A stretch of 11,760 nucleotides of DNA from an uncultured bacterium. Lineage in GTDB: Bacteria; Bacillota; Clostridia; Lachnospirales; Lachnospiraceae. Of the stretch, positions 1-7,801 are shown piece by piece. Made by a program: the position numbers and the translations under genes. The stretch covers positions 1 through 11,760 of the forward strand of contig CAJMSZ010000057.1 of assembly GCA_905216215.1 (NCBI GenBank), in the 5' to 3' direction. The first letter of the stretch is position 1. Every line of letters starts with the position of its first letter. The notes under the pieces are model-generated. The model saw only the letters and a program-made list of their open reading frames with translations. It searched no databases and was not told the origin of the DNA.

Positions 1-531
1 TTTATGAAAGACCATTTCACTTTGGTTGCAATGAGTAATTTAAGACTGGCAAATGCAAAATTTTTAAAAGGTTGCACCGGAATGAATCTGGATGTGCTTG
101 CAAGACAACCATTCTGGGAGAGAGGTCTGAATTTCAATCATGGAACAGGTCATGGAGTTGGGTATCTGCTTAATATTCATGAAGGCCCGGCAGGATTCCG
201 TTTCCAGTACCGAGAAGGAGAGACAGATGTTCTTCAGGAGGGAATGATTATCACAGATGAACCTGGCATTTACATTGAGGGTTCACACGGAATACGTCTG
301 GAAAATGAACTTCTGGTTCGTGAGGGTGAAAAGAACGAGTATGGACAGTTCATGTATTTTGATACTATCACATTTGTACCGATGGATTTGGATGCATTGA
401 ATCCGGAAATGATGACAGCAGAAGATAAGAAACATCTGAATGATTATCATAAAGAAGTATTTGAAAAAGTATCACCATATTTGAATGATGAAGAAGTAGA
501 ATTCCTGAAAAAATACACAAGAGAAATTTAA
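1..531 (+). CDS. Xaa-Pro aminopeptidase (M24 family), C-terminal part, 5' end outside the window
   Basis: This is the catalytic C-terminal part of an M24 'pita-bread' metallopeptidase that removes N-terminal residues preceding proline in the cytoplasm. The reading frame is open from base 1, so the Met at base 4 is an internal residue and not a start. Counting from that Met, the visible landmarks are GTGHGVG at 47-53 (His50 a metal ligand), HEGP at 59-62, TDEPGIY at 84-90 (Glu86 a ligand) and GIRLENELLV near 96-105 (Glu100 a ligand). These match the last three of the five metal ligands of aminopeptidase P. The two Asp ligands would lie upstream of the window. The stop is TAA, and a bidirectional terminator follows 14 bases later. 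The family call is strong; the exact substrate is not shown. It has no evident link to the selenium genes. Confidence 0.93.
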   Translation, partial: FMKDHFTLVAMSNLRLANAKFLKGCTGMNLDVLARQPFWERGLNFNHGTGHGVGYLLNIHEGPAGFRFQYREGETDVLQEGMIITDEPGIYIEGSHGIRLENELLVREGEKNEYGQFMYFDTITFVPMDLDALNPEMMTAEDKKHLNDYHKEVFEKVSPYLNDEEVEFLKKYTREI

Positions 532-544
532 TACCTTAGAAACC

Positions 545-578
545 AAAAACCACGTTGTGAAAATACAACGTGGTTTTT
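545..578. terminator. Bidirectional intrinsic terminator between convergent genes
   Basis: A perfect 14-base inverted repeat (545-558 and 565-578) encloses a 6-base loop. The core arms are CCACGTTGT and ACAACGTGG, flanked by five A on the left and five T on the right. It therefore works as a stem plus U-run on either strand. It lies between the aminopeptidase stop and the 3' end of the minus-strand methyltransferase gene, so it can end both transcripts. Confidence 0.93.
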
Positions 579-611
579 AGTGGTTCATTTTTCAAATAAT
601 AAGTATCGTTT

Positions 612-1469
612 TTAGCGTTCCCATCTGCCGCTTGCACCGCAAGGAAGAACCAGGCCATTCGAAGAAACCGGAAGTCCGATTTCCTGGGAATCTACATGTC
701 CGTTCCAGGGTTTCAATTCAGTAGAAAGCATATAGGTCAAAACTGCAGGAGCAAGCCCGGTGGTATAAGAGTTAATCAGGAAGAAAAGTGGGTCATCCGA
801 TAAAATCTTTGTACAAAGCTTGATAAGCGGGTGGATAGCATCCTCAATTTTCCAGATTTCACCTTTTGGGCCACGACCATAAGAGGGAGGGTCCATGATA
901 ATCGCGTCATAGTGGTTGCCACGGCGAATTTCGCGCTCTACAAATTTCACGCAGTCATCTACCAGCCAACGGATTGGTGCGTCCTGAAGCCCGGAAGAAG
1001 CTGCATTCTCTTTTGCCCATGCAACCATTCCCTTGGATGCATCCACATGAGTAACCTGTGCTCCGGCAGCGGCTGCCGCCAGTGTTGCGCCACCTGTGTA
1101 GGCAAACAAGTTCAAGACCTTGACAGGACGTCCGGCCTTATTTATTTTTTCGGAAAACCAATCCCAGTTTGTTGCCTGCTCCGGGAATAATCCGGTATGT
1201 TTAAAGCTAAATGGCTTTAAGTTAAATGTTAAGTTCTTATAGTGAATCTGCCACTGCTCTGGTAAATCAATGAATTCCCATTCACCTCCACCTTTCTGAC
1301 TGCGGTGATAATGGGCATTTTTATTTTTCCAACCTTTGTTGGCCTTTGGAGTATCCCAGATGACCTGCGGGTCAGGACGAATCAGCAGATATTGCCCCCA
1401 ACGTTCTAACTTTTCACCTTTTGAAGTATCAATGACTTCATAATCCTTCCATCCGTCTGCTATCCACAT
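612..1469 (-). CDS. Class I SAM-dependent RNA methyltransferase, RlmI/COG1092-like
   Basis: This 285-residue protein has the Rossmann-fold methyltransferase core. The SAM-binding motif I is at about 118-137 (VLNLFAYTGG onward). The acidic residue after strand 2 is D143 in HVDAS. The motif IV signature DPPSYGRGPKG is at 193-203, typical of the COG1092 group that includes 23S rRNA cytosine-5 methyltransferases such as RlmI. It is about 110 residues shorter than E. coli RlmI and shows no N-terminal PUA-like region, so the RNA substrate cannot be assigned. The start is supported by a purine-rich AAGGAAGG-type ribosome binding site just upstream on the minus strand. It is divergent from the selenium operon and convergent with the aminopeptidase. 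No functional link to selenium is seen. Confidence 0.88.
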   Translation of the reverse strand: MWIADGWKDYEVIDTSKGEKLERWGQYLLIRPDPQVIWDTPKANKGWKNKNAHYHRSQKGGGEWEFIDLPEQWQIHYKNLTFNLKPFSFKHTGLFPEQATNWDWFSEKINKAGRPVKVLNLFAYTGGATLAAAAAGAQVTHVDASKGMVAWAKENAASSGLQDAPIRWLVDDCVKFVEREIRRGNHYDAIIMDPPSYGRGPKGEIWKIEDAIHPLIKLCTKILSDDPLFFLINSYTTGLAPAVLTYMLSTELKPWNGHVDSQEIGLPVSSNGLVLPCGASGRWER

Positions 1470-1602
1470 ATATTAAGCCCTTCCTTTTTCATAATTATCA
1501 GTTGATGTATAAAATATATTTTCATAAATATGATTGTCTAACAATCAGTATACAGAAAAAAGCATAGAAGGACAAGGAAAAAATCTATTTATGGAATGAT
1601 AT

Positions 1603-1617
1603 ATAGATAATTTCTAT
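1603..1617. promoter_or_regulatory. LysR-type box 1 upstream of yedF (ATAGA-N5-TCTAT)
   Basis: The 15-base dyad ATAGATAATTTCTAT contains the T-N11-A pattern (T1604, A1616) of LysR-family recognition sites. Its centre is 62 bases before the start of the proposed yedF -10 box, about 74 bases upstream of the expected transcription start. That is close to where LysR activators usually bind. The same arms recur at 1671-1685 and, with one base changed, at 7690-7704. Binding by the LysR protein encoded at 6769-7674 is inferred. Confidence 0.6.
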
Positions 1618-1648
1618 TAATATAAATTAAAATTTATAAAACAAATGG

Positions 1649-1677
1649 TTTACCTTATACATAAACAGTGATAGAAT
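1649..1677 (+). promoter_or_regulatory. Candidate sigma-A promoter of the yedF-selD-selA-selB-lysR operon
   Basis: TTTACC (1649-1654) and TAGAAT (1672-1677) are separated by 17 bases. The -35 element is a poor match to TTGACA and the -10 element is a fair one, which fits a promoter needing an activator. Transcription would start near 1684, giving a leader of about 50 bases before the yedF start. Confidence 0.55.
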
Positions 1678-1685
1678 GTTTCTAT
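1671..1685. promoter_or_regulatory. LysR-type box 2 overlapping the yedF -10 region (ATAGA-N5-TCTAT)
   Basis: ATAGAATGTTTCTAT has exactly the same arms as the box at 1603-1617, with centres 68 bases apart. It covers the proposed -10 box and start site. The dyad extends imperfectly outward (CAGTG on the left against AAGTG on the right). A bound protein here could block transcription, or form a second contact for a LysR tetramer. Its role is inferred. Confidence 0.5.
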
Positions 1686-1734
1686 AAGTGAAGAAGTAGG
1701 GGACTACAAAAAGAAGAAAGGTAGGTAATCAATT

Positions 1735-2340
1735 ATGGTTACAGTAAATGCAATGGGTGATAACTGCCCGATTCCAGTTGTTAAAACGAAGAAAGCAATG
1801 CAGGCTCTTACAGGTCCTGAGACAATTGAAGTTCTGGTTGACAATGAAATTGCAGTTCAGAATGTTACAAAGATGGCAAAGGATCAGGGTGGGGAAGTAA
1901 GTTCTGAAAAAATTGCCGAAAAAGAATATAAGGTAGTAATTAAAATGCAGGGCGCACCGGCTGCTGCAAATGAAGCTTGCGAGGAGTGTACACCAGATAT
2001 GAGAAATAATACAATTGTTGTTGTAAGATCAGACCGTATGGGATGTGGTAATGACGCATTAGGAAAAGTTTTGATTAAAGGATTCATTTATGCAATTACA
2101 CAGCTTGATACACTTCCAAAGAAGATGCTGTTCTACAATGGAGGCGCAACACTTACGATTGAAGGATCTGAAGTGCTGGAGGATTTAAAATCTTTGGAAG
2201 CTCAGGGCGTAGAAATCTTGACATGTGGTACTTGCTTAGATTATTATGAAGTGAAAGATAAATTGGCGGTAGGATCTGTTACAAATATGTACAGCATTGT
2301 AGAAGCTATGGCTGAGGCAGGAAAGATCATTACCCCATAA
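1735..2340 (+). CDS. yedF: Selenium metabolism protein YedF (TusA-like domain fused to DsrE-like domain)
   Basis: The protein has 201 residues. Residues 1-70 are a TusA/SirA-like domain with the CPIP motif at 11-14 (Cys11 is the position that carries persulfide in TusA). A linker with Cys82 and Cys85 (ACEECTPD) leads to a DsrE/F-like domain from about 92, with Cys104 and a CGTC pair (Cys164, Cys167) near the end. This two-domain architecture is that of the YedF family found with selenium genes. A role as a sulfur or selenium carrier is inferred from the cysteines and from its place directly upstream of selD; the reaction is not established by the sequence. The start follows a GGTAGG ribosome binding site. 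It is the first gene of the operon, 24 bases from selD. Confidence 0.88.
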   Translation: MVTVNAMGDNCPIPVVKTKKAMQALTGPETIEVLVDNEIAVQNVTKMAKDQGGEVSSEKIAEKEYKVVIKMQGAPAAANEACEECTPDMRNNTIVVVRSDRMGCGNDALGKVLIKGFIYAITQLDTLPKKMLFYNGGATLTIEGSEVLEDLKSLEAQGVEILTCGTCLDYYEVKDKLAVGSVTNMYSIVEAMAEAGKIITP

Positions 2341-2364
2341 GATAAATGGGAGAGGTTTTGTAAA

Positions 2365-3411
2365 ATGATAAGCAAGAAAGACGTTAAATTAACACAGTTG
2401 GCAAAAACATCAGGGTGAGCGGCTAAGATCGGTCCGGAGACCCTTGCCCAGGTTCTGGGTAAGTTACCTCGGTTTCACGATGACAATCTTATAGTTGGAA
2501 TTGAAACATCAGATGATGCAGCAATCTATAAGGTGACGGATGATATCGCAATGATTCATACAGTTGACTTCTTCACTCCAATAGTTGACGATCCCTATAT
2601 GTTTGGTCAGATAGCGGCAGCAAATTCCCTGAGTGATGTATATGCGATGGGAGGCGTTCCGAAGATTGCGCTTAATATTGTCGGATTTCCGAACTGCTTA
2701 GACCCGGAAATCCTCGGTGACATCCTCGCCGGTGGAGCAGATAAGGTAAAAGAAGCGGGAGCTGTTCTGGTAGGTGGACATTCCGTTCAGGATGATGAAC
2801 CAAAGTATGGTTTATGCGTAGCTGGATTTGTTCATCCAGACAAGATTTATAAAAACTACGGCTGTAAGCCAGGTGATGTTTTGATTTTAACTAAGCAGGT
2901 TGGTAGCGGTATTATTAACACAGCAATTAAGGCAGAGATGGCATCAGATAAGGCAATCAAGGAAGTAGAGACTGTTATGGCGTCTTTGAATAAGAAAGCG
3001 AAGGAAGTTGTAGACGGATACCCGGTAAATGCATGTACAGACATTACGGGATTCGGGCTTTTAGGACATTGTGTAGAGATGGCAGAAGCCAGTGAAGTAA
3101 CTTTTGAGCTGAATGTTCACGATATTGCTTATTTTGATGAGGCGGAGGCATATGCGAAGATGGGACTGGTTCCTGCTGGAGCATATAAGAACCGTGGATA
3201 TTCAATCGACAAGGTTGAGACAAAGAAAGTAGAAGAACACTTTATTGACTTACTTTATGATCCACAGACATCTGGCGGTCTTTTGCTTAGTGTAGAACCG
3301 CAGTACGTGGAAGCGGTAATGGAAGAGTTTGAGAAGAAGCACTTAGACACGAAGGTATCCATTATCGGTACGGTAACTGAGAAGAGTGACAAATTAATCC
3401 GTCTTCATTAG
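2365..3411 (+). CDS. selD: Selenide, water dikinase SelD containing selenocysteine (in-frame UGA at codon 18)
   Basis: SelD makes selenophosphate from selenide and ATP in the cytoplasm and is the selenium donor for SelA. Translation from ATG 2365 gives 348 residues if TGA at 2416-2418 is read as selenocysteine. The product then reads TSGUAAKIGPETLAQ. Sec18 and Lys21 align with the catalytic Cys17 and Lys20 of E. coli SelD (347 residues). A GGAGAGG ribosome binding site lies 10 bases before the start, and the frame continues unbroken from codon 19 to a TAG stop. GETSDDA-type and GGHSVQDDEP sequences fit the ATP-binding AIRS fold. The Met at 2533 is an internal residue: starting there would remove the catalytic site and nucleotide-binding N terminus. 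selA follows after 50 bases. Confidence 0.96.
2416..2448 (+). promoter_or_regulatory. Selenocysteine UGA codon and SECIS-like hairpin in selD
   Basis: After TGA (2416-2418) the mRNA can fold as GGC (2421-2423) with GCC (2446-2448), AAG (2425-2427) with CTT (2443-2445), and GGTC (2431-2434) with GACC (2439-2442), closing a CGGA loop. A U (2424) and AUC (2428-2430) are bulged on the 5' side. The apical loop begins 16 bases after the UGA and has G in its first two positions, as expected of bacterial SECIS elements bound by SelB. The pairing is read by eye; no folding energy was computed. Confidence 0.8.
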
Positions 3412-3461
3412 AAGGCGGATTTGACAGTTTATGTGAAAAAAATTTTTAGAAGAGGACAGAC

Positions 3462-4856
3462 ATGAATAAAAACTTATTATACCGCAGCATTCCGAAAGTA
3501 GATATTCTTTTGGAGAAAGAAGAAATTCAGAATGCAATCGAAGAATATGGACGCGAAATTGTGATGGAAGCAATTCGCGAGGAAATGGAAGGACTGCGTG
3601 CATATATTGGTACTTGTGAAGACGAGAAAGCCGCTTTGGATAAAATTGAATCACTGACTGAACAGATTTTACGCTATGTCGAGAAAGTAAATACGCCGAA
3701 TATGCGTATGGTGATTAATGGTACGGGAACGATTCTGCATACGAACCTTGGCAGGGCACCAATCAGTCAGGAACATATGGCCAAGTTGTCAAATATAGTT
3801 ACAGGATATTCTAATCTTGAGTACAATCTGGAAGCAGGAAAGCGCGGAGAAAGATATTCACACTTTGAAGAACTGTTGTGCAGACTTACAGGTGCAGAAG
3901 CTGCTATGGCTGTAAATAATAATGCGGCAGCAGTTATGCTGATTTTAAGTTCTATGGCAAAAGGCGGAGAAGTAGTTGTTTCTCGTGGAGAACTGGTGGA
4001 AATTGGTGGAAAGTTCCGTATTCCGGATGTAATGGAACAGAGTGGCGCTACACTTGTTGAAGTAGGAACAACCAATAAGACACATTACTCTGATTATGAA
4101 GACGCGATTACAGAAGAAACAAAGGCGCTTTTGAAAGTTCATACAAGTAATTACCGAATTGTAGGATTTACAGATACAGTTACGATAGCGGACCTGGCAC
4201 CCCTGGCAAAGGAGCGGGAGCTTCCATTAATCGAAGATTTGGGAAGTGGTGTGCTGGTTGATTTAAGTAAATACGGTCTGACCTATGAACCGACTGTGCA
4301 GGACTCTATCAAAAATGGAGCAGACGTGGTTTGTTTTAGCGGAGACAAGCTTTTAGGCGGTCCTCAGGCGGGAATTATTATCGGTAAGAAGAAATATATC
4401 GATATGATGAAGAAGAATCAGCTGACGCGTGCTCTTCGAATTGACAAGTTTACAGCAACTGCATTGGAACTGGTATTGCAGGAGTATCTGTCAGAAGAAA
4501 AGGCGATTCAGAATGTTCCGGTACTTCGTATGATTCATGAGACGAAAGAGGAGGTGACAGCCCGTGCACGCAGCTTAAAGAATATGCTGAACCGCGCAGG
4601 GCTGGATGCAGATTTTGGACTGGAAGAGTGTGAATCCCAGATTGGTGGAGGTTCCCTTCCACTGGAGCGTATTCCAAGTATGGCAGTTACTGTGAAACCT
4701 CATAATATCAGCGTGCCGAAACTGGAAGAAGAAATGCGCCATCTAGAAGTACCAATTATTCCGAGAACAGCGAATGACACGATTTATCTGGACGTGAGAA
4801 CCATAGAATCACGCTGGTTCAAGCAGATTGTGCAAATGATGGGAGAATTGATTTAA
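3462..4856 (+). CDS. selA: L-seryl-tRNA(Sec) selenium transferase SelA
   Basis: SelA is a PLP enzyme that converts seryl-tRNA(Sec) to selenocysteyl-tRNA(Sec) using selenophosphate from SelD. The protein is 464 residues, essentially the length of E. coli SelA (463). The N-terminal region (about 1-75) is the small tRNA-recognition domain. The core carries NGTGTILHTNLGRAP, AEAAMAVNNNAAAV, IEDLGSG and the PLP motif FSGDKLLGGPQAG, in which Lys296 (codon at 4347) is the Schiff-base lysine matching Lys295 of E. coli. An AGAGGAC ribosome binding site precedes the start. The TAA stop overlaps the selB start by one base (TAATG), so the two are probably translationally coupled. Confidence 0.97.
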   Translation: MNKNLLYRSIPKVDILLEKEEIQNAIEEYGREIVMEAIREEMEGLRAYIGTCEDEKAALDKIESLTEQILRYVEKVNTPNMRMVINGTGTILHTNLGRAPISQEHMAKLSNIVTGYSNLEYNLEAGKRGERYSHFEELLCRLTGAEAAMAVNNNAAAVMLILSSMAKGGEVVVSRGELVEIGGKFRIPDVMEQSGATLVEVGTTNKTHYSDYEDAITEETKALLKVHTSNYRIVGFTDTVTIADLAPLAKERELPLIEDLGSGVLVDLSKYGLTYEPTVQDSIKNGADVVCFSGDKLLGGPQAGIIIGKKKYIDMMKKNQLTRALRIDKFTATALELVLQEYLSEEKAIQNVPVLRMIHETKEEVTARARSLKNMLNRAGLDADFGLEECESQIGGGSLPLERIPSMAVTVKPHNISVPKLEEEMRHLEVPIIPRTANDTIYLDVRTIESRWFKQIVQMMGELI

Positions 4857-6772
4857 TGAAGAACATTATCATTGGAACGGCAGGCCATATTGACCATGGG
4901 AAAACAACATTAATCAAGGCTCTTACCGGACGGAATACCGACCGATGGGAAGAAGAAAGACGGCGTGGTATTACCATAGATTTGGGATTTACCTATTTCG
5001 ATTTGAAGAATGGTGACCGTGTCGGAATTATTGATGTTCCAGGTCATGAGAAGTTTATCAATAATATGGTTGCCGGGGTTGTTGGGATGGACCTTGTTAT
5101 GCTGGTTGTGGCAGCAGATGAGGGAATTATGCCTCAGACAAGGGAACATATTGATATTTTGGGACTTCTTGGAATGGAAAAGAGTATCATCGTGTTAAAC
5201 AAGTGTGATTTGGTAGAAGAAGACTGGATTGAACTGGTTGAGGAAGAATTACGCGAGGAGCTGGAAGGTACATTTTTGGAAAATGCTCCTGTGGTAAGAG
5301 TCTCTGCGGCAACCGGTCAGGGACTGGATGAGCTGGTTGATACGATTGAACATATGACGAAAGACGAAGTGAAGGAAAAAGATATTCATACAATTCCAAG
5401 ACTTCCAATTGACAGAGCATTTTCTTTGTCGGGATTTGGAACGATTATCACAGGAACTCTTATTTCTGGAAGTATTTCCAAAGATGACGTCCTTGAAATG
5501 TATCCAATCGGCAAGGAATGCAAGATTAGAAATATTCAGGTCCACGGTGTGGATCAGGAGAGATGTTATGCGGGTCAGCGTGTAGCGATTAATCTGTCAA
5601 ATATTAAAAAGAGCGAAATAAGGCGGGGATGCGTCATTGCTCCGAAGAATAATATGAAAAATACAGAACTTCTGGATGCGAAGATTTCTATTTTGCCAGG
5701 TTCCATGCGAGTTCTGAAAAATCATGAAAGACTGCATTTGTATACAGGTACAAGCGAAATTCTGTGCAGAGCTGTTTTGCTGGACAAAGAAGAAATTGGC
5801 CCTGGTGAGAGCGGCTTGGTACAGTTCCGCCTGGAAGAAGAAATTGCAGTAAAGCGTGGAGATCGATTTGTTGTCAGATTTTATTCTCCTATGGAAACCA
5901 TAGGCGGAGGCATTATATTAGAGTCAAATCCAGTTCGAAAGCGACGTTTTGATGAAAAGACAATAGAAGAACTTAAGAGAAAAGAATCTGGCTCATTGGG
6001 AGATGTTATGGAACTGCAGATTAAAGGTTATGCAGATACCATGATTACACTTGCTGAATTGGCGAAAGTGACGGCACATTCAGTAGATGAATTGCAGGAA
6101 TACTTGGACGAACTGCAGACTGAGGGGCGAATCTTAGTCTTCCCAATGAAAAAAGACATATATTTATGGCATCAGGATAGTGAATTCGAAGTTCGCGAGA
6201 AAATACTTGAGGCTTTGAAGAATTATCATGAAAAGCATCCGTACCGATATGGCATGAAGAAGGCAGAGATTCATAATACTTATTTGAAGAAAGTAAAGCC
6301 GATTGTATTTGATGCTTATATCGAACGTATGGTGGAAGAAAACAAGCTGGGAAGAAAAGAGGAGTATCTGCAACTTCCAGGGTATGAAGTGCCAAAAGAT
6401 GCGAACTATCAAGCTGTAGAAAAATTGCTCCGTTCAACCTTTGAAAAAGCGGGTTATGATTTCGTTAGGTTTTCGGAAATCGACCTTGGAAAAATACCAA
6501 GAACCACAGCTGAGGATGTTATGCTCATGATGATGGATGAAGGCCAATGCGTACGAATCAATGATGAGATGTTTACACTGGCATCCCTGATGGACGAAGC
6601 GAAGCGGAAAATTTTAGAACATTTACAGACGGAAGATGTTATAACAATTGCACAGGTAAGAGATATGTTTTCTACCAGCCGTAAGAGCGCTAAACCAATT
6701 CTTGAATATATGGACAGTATTAAGGTTACAAAGAAGACCGGAGGAGAAAGTGAAAGGGTAGCGTATTTATGA
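4856..6772 (+). CDS. selB: Selenocysteine-specific translation elongation factor SelB
   Basis: SelB is the EF-Tu-like GTPase that brings Sec-tRNA to the ribosome at UGA codons marked by a SECIS hairpin. The protein is 638 residues. GTPase motifs are GTAGHIDHGKT at 7-17, DVPGH at 60-64, NKCD at 115-118 and SAATG at 150-154. EF-Tu-like beta-barrel domains follow to about residue 360. The C-terminal part is made of winged-helix repeats that in the family bind SECIS RNA. The start overlaps the selA stop by one base. The stop is TGA, the only TGA terminator among the genes seen here, with an in-frame TAA two codons later. The stop overlaps the lysR start by four bases (ATGA). Confidence 0.97.
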   Translation: MKNIIIGTAGHIDHGKTTLIKALTGRNTDRWEEERRRGITIDLGFTYFDLKNGDRVGIIDVPGHEKFINNMVAGVVGMDLVMLVVAADEGIMPQTREHIDILGLLGMEKSIIVLNKCDLVEEDWIELVEEELREELEGTFLENAPVVRVSAATGQGLDELVDTIEHMTKDEVKEKDIHTIPRLPIDRAFSLSGFGTIITGTLISGSISKDDVLEMYPIGKECKIRNIQVHGVDQERCYAGQRVAINLSNIKKSEIRRGCVIAPKNNMKNTELLDAKISILPGSMRVLKNHERLHLYTGTSEILCRAVLLDKEEIGPGESGLVQFRLEEEIAVKRGDRFVVRFYSPMETIGGGIILESNPVRKRRFDEKTIEELKRKESGSLGDVMELQIKGYADTMITLAELAKVTAHSVDELQEYLDELQTEGRILVFPMKKDIYLWHQDSEFEVREKILEALKNYHEKHPYRYGMKKAEIHNTYLKKVKPIVFDAYIERMVEENKLGRKEEYLQLPGYEVPKDANYQAVEKLLRSTFEKAGYDFVRFSEIDLGKIPRTTAEDVMLMMMDEGQCVRINDEMFTLASLMDEAKRKILEHLQTEDVITIAQVRDMFSTSRKSAKPILEYMDSIKVTKKTGGESERVAYL

Positions 6773-7674
6773 ATTTAAAACAGTTGGAAGCTTTTGTGAA
6801 AGTGGCAGAAGGCGGAAGCTTTTCAAAGGCAGCCAAAGCACTATATCTGACACAACCGACCATCAGTGCGCATATTTCCTCACTGGAAAAAGAACTGAAT
6901 GTCAGACTGTTTGTCAGAAATACCAAGGAAGTAAGTCTGTCGGAAGATGGAAAAGAACTTTATCAGTATGCATACCAGATGGTGGAATTGGAGAAGAAGA
7001 TAGAGGAAATGTTTTCAGCAGATGCACGTAAGGGCGTGAAATGCATAACGATTGCGTCATCGACCATTCCGGCGCAGTATCTGCTCCCGGATATTTTGGC
7101 TAAATTTAACGAAAAATATCCAAGAGAACAGTTTAAAATCATGGAGACAGACAGCGCTAAGGTGGTAGAAATGGTAGTCAGCCACATGGCAGACCTTGGG
7201 TTTACCGGTACAGTACTGGAGAAAAAGCATTGTAAGTATATTCCGTTCTACAATGATGAGTTAGTTCTGATTACACCTAATAATGAAAAATTCCAGGCAT
7301 TGAAAGAAACGGAAGACAATCTTGGCTGGCTTCAGACGGAAGGCATTATTATGCGAGAGGAAGGGTCGGGCACCAGAAAAGAGACGGAACGTCTTTTGAA
7401 AAATATGGGAATTATAATGGAAGACTTGAACGTTGTTGCCAGTATTGAAAATTCAGAAACAATTAAACGTTCTGTAAAAAGTGGAATGGGAGTCACTGTG
7501 ATTTCCAGACTTGCTGCGCAGGAAGATATAGAATCTGGAGCTGTGCTTTGTTTTCCGCTTTCATTAGACGGAAGTACAAGTGGCAGAGATTTGAATCTGG
7601 TGTATAACAAGAATTATCATTTGTCTACATCAGCAGAACGATTTGTGAAAGTTGTAAAAGGAATGTATTGTTAA
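6769..7674 (+). CDS. LysR-family transcriptional regulator of the selenium locus
   Basis: The protein is 301 residues, the usual LysR length. An N-terminal winged helix-turn-helix (about 1-60, with GSFSKAAKALYLTQPTISAH) is followed by a linker helix and a periplasmic-binding-protein-like effector domain (about 90-295). Translation starts within selB by a four-base overlap, so its level is tied to SelB. The ligand is unknown; a sulfur or selenium metabolite or O-acetylserine-type compound would be reasonable but is not shown. Dyads of the T-N11-A type occur at the yedF promoter and upstream of the desulfurase gene, making both operons candidate targets and implying autoregulation. The family call is firm and the regulon is inferred. 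Confidence 0.92.
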   Translation: MNLKQLEAFVKVAEGGSFSKAAKALYLTQPTISAHISSLEKELNVRLFVRNTKEVSLSEDGKELYQYAYQMVELEKKIEEMFSADARKGVKCITIASSTIPAQYLLPDILAKFNEKYPREQFKIMETDSAKVVEMVVSHMADLGFTGTVLEKKHCKYIPFYNDELVLITPNNEKFQALKETEDNLGWLQTEGIIMREEGSGTRKETERLLKNMGIIMEDLNVVASIENSETIKRSVKSGMGVTVISRLAAQEDIESGAVLCFPLSLDGSTSGRDLNLVYNKNYHLSTSAERFVKVVKGMYC

Positions 7675-7680
7675 AAATGG

Positions 7681-7713
7681 GGCTTAACTATAGAAAAAAA
7701 CTATAGGTAAGCC
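7681..7713. promoter_or_regulatory. Hairpin after lysR containing a LysR-type box (ATAGA-N5-ACTAT)
   Basis: Arms GGCTTA (7681-7686) and TAAGCC (7708-7713) enclose CTATAG (7688-7693), seven A, and CTATAG (7701-7706), with one A/G mismatch. The inner 15 bases (7690-7704) match the two dyads upstream of yedF except for one arm base, and keep T-N11-A (T7691, A7703). The centre is 60 bases before the candidate -10 of the next gene, nearly the same as at yedF (62). The hairpin could also end the first operon, but the T-run (7725-7730) starts 11 bases after the stem, so it is at best a weak intrinsic terminator. Confidence 0.55.
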
Positions 7714-7732
7714 TTACTATTTGCTTTTTTGA

Positions 7733-7762
7733 TTAGACGAATCGGGATAAAAGCAATATACT
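7733..7762 (+). promoter_or_regulatory. Candidate promoter of the desulfurase-yedE-tusA-DUF3343 operon
   Basis: A good -10 box, TATACT (7757-7762), has a weak -35 candidate TTAGAC (7733-7738) at 18 bases. The weak -35 with a LysR-type box centred about 36 bases further upstream mirrors the yedF promoter. The transcript would start near 7769, leaving a leader of about 32 bases with a GGAGAGG ribosome binding site (7791-7797). Confidence 0.45.
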
Positions 7763-7801
7763 AATTTATATGATGTGTAGGAAGGAAAAAGGAGAGGAAT
7801 T

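Noticed and set aside
831..1190. A 119-residue plus-strand frame inside the methyltransferase gene
   Set aside because: It is the shadow of the minus-strand gene, whose SAM-binding and DPPSYG motifs are clear.
2533..3411. A 292-residue SelD starting at the Met codon at 2533
   Set aside because: It lacks the catalytic Sec/Cys and the N-terminal ATP-binding region and has no ribosome binding site. The frame continues upstream through TGA to a good start at 2365.
6770..6772. The selB TGA as a selenocysteine codon
   Set aside because: It lies at the expected C terminus, no SECIS-like hairpin follows, and a TAA comes two codons later.
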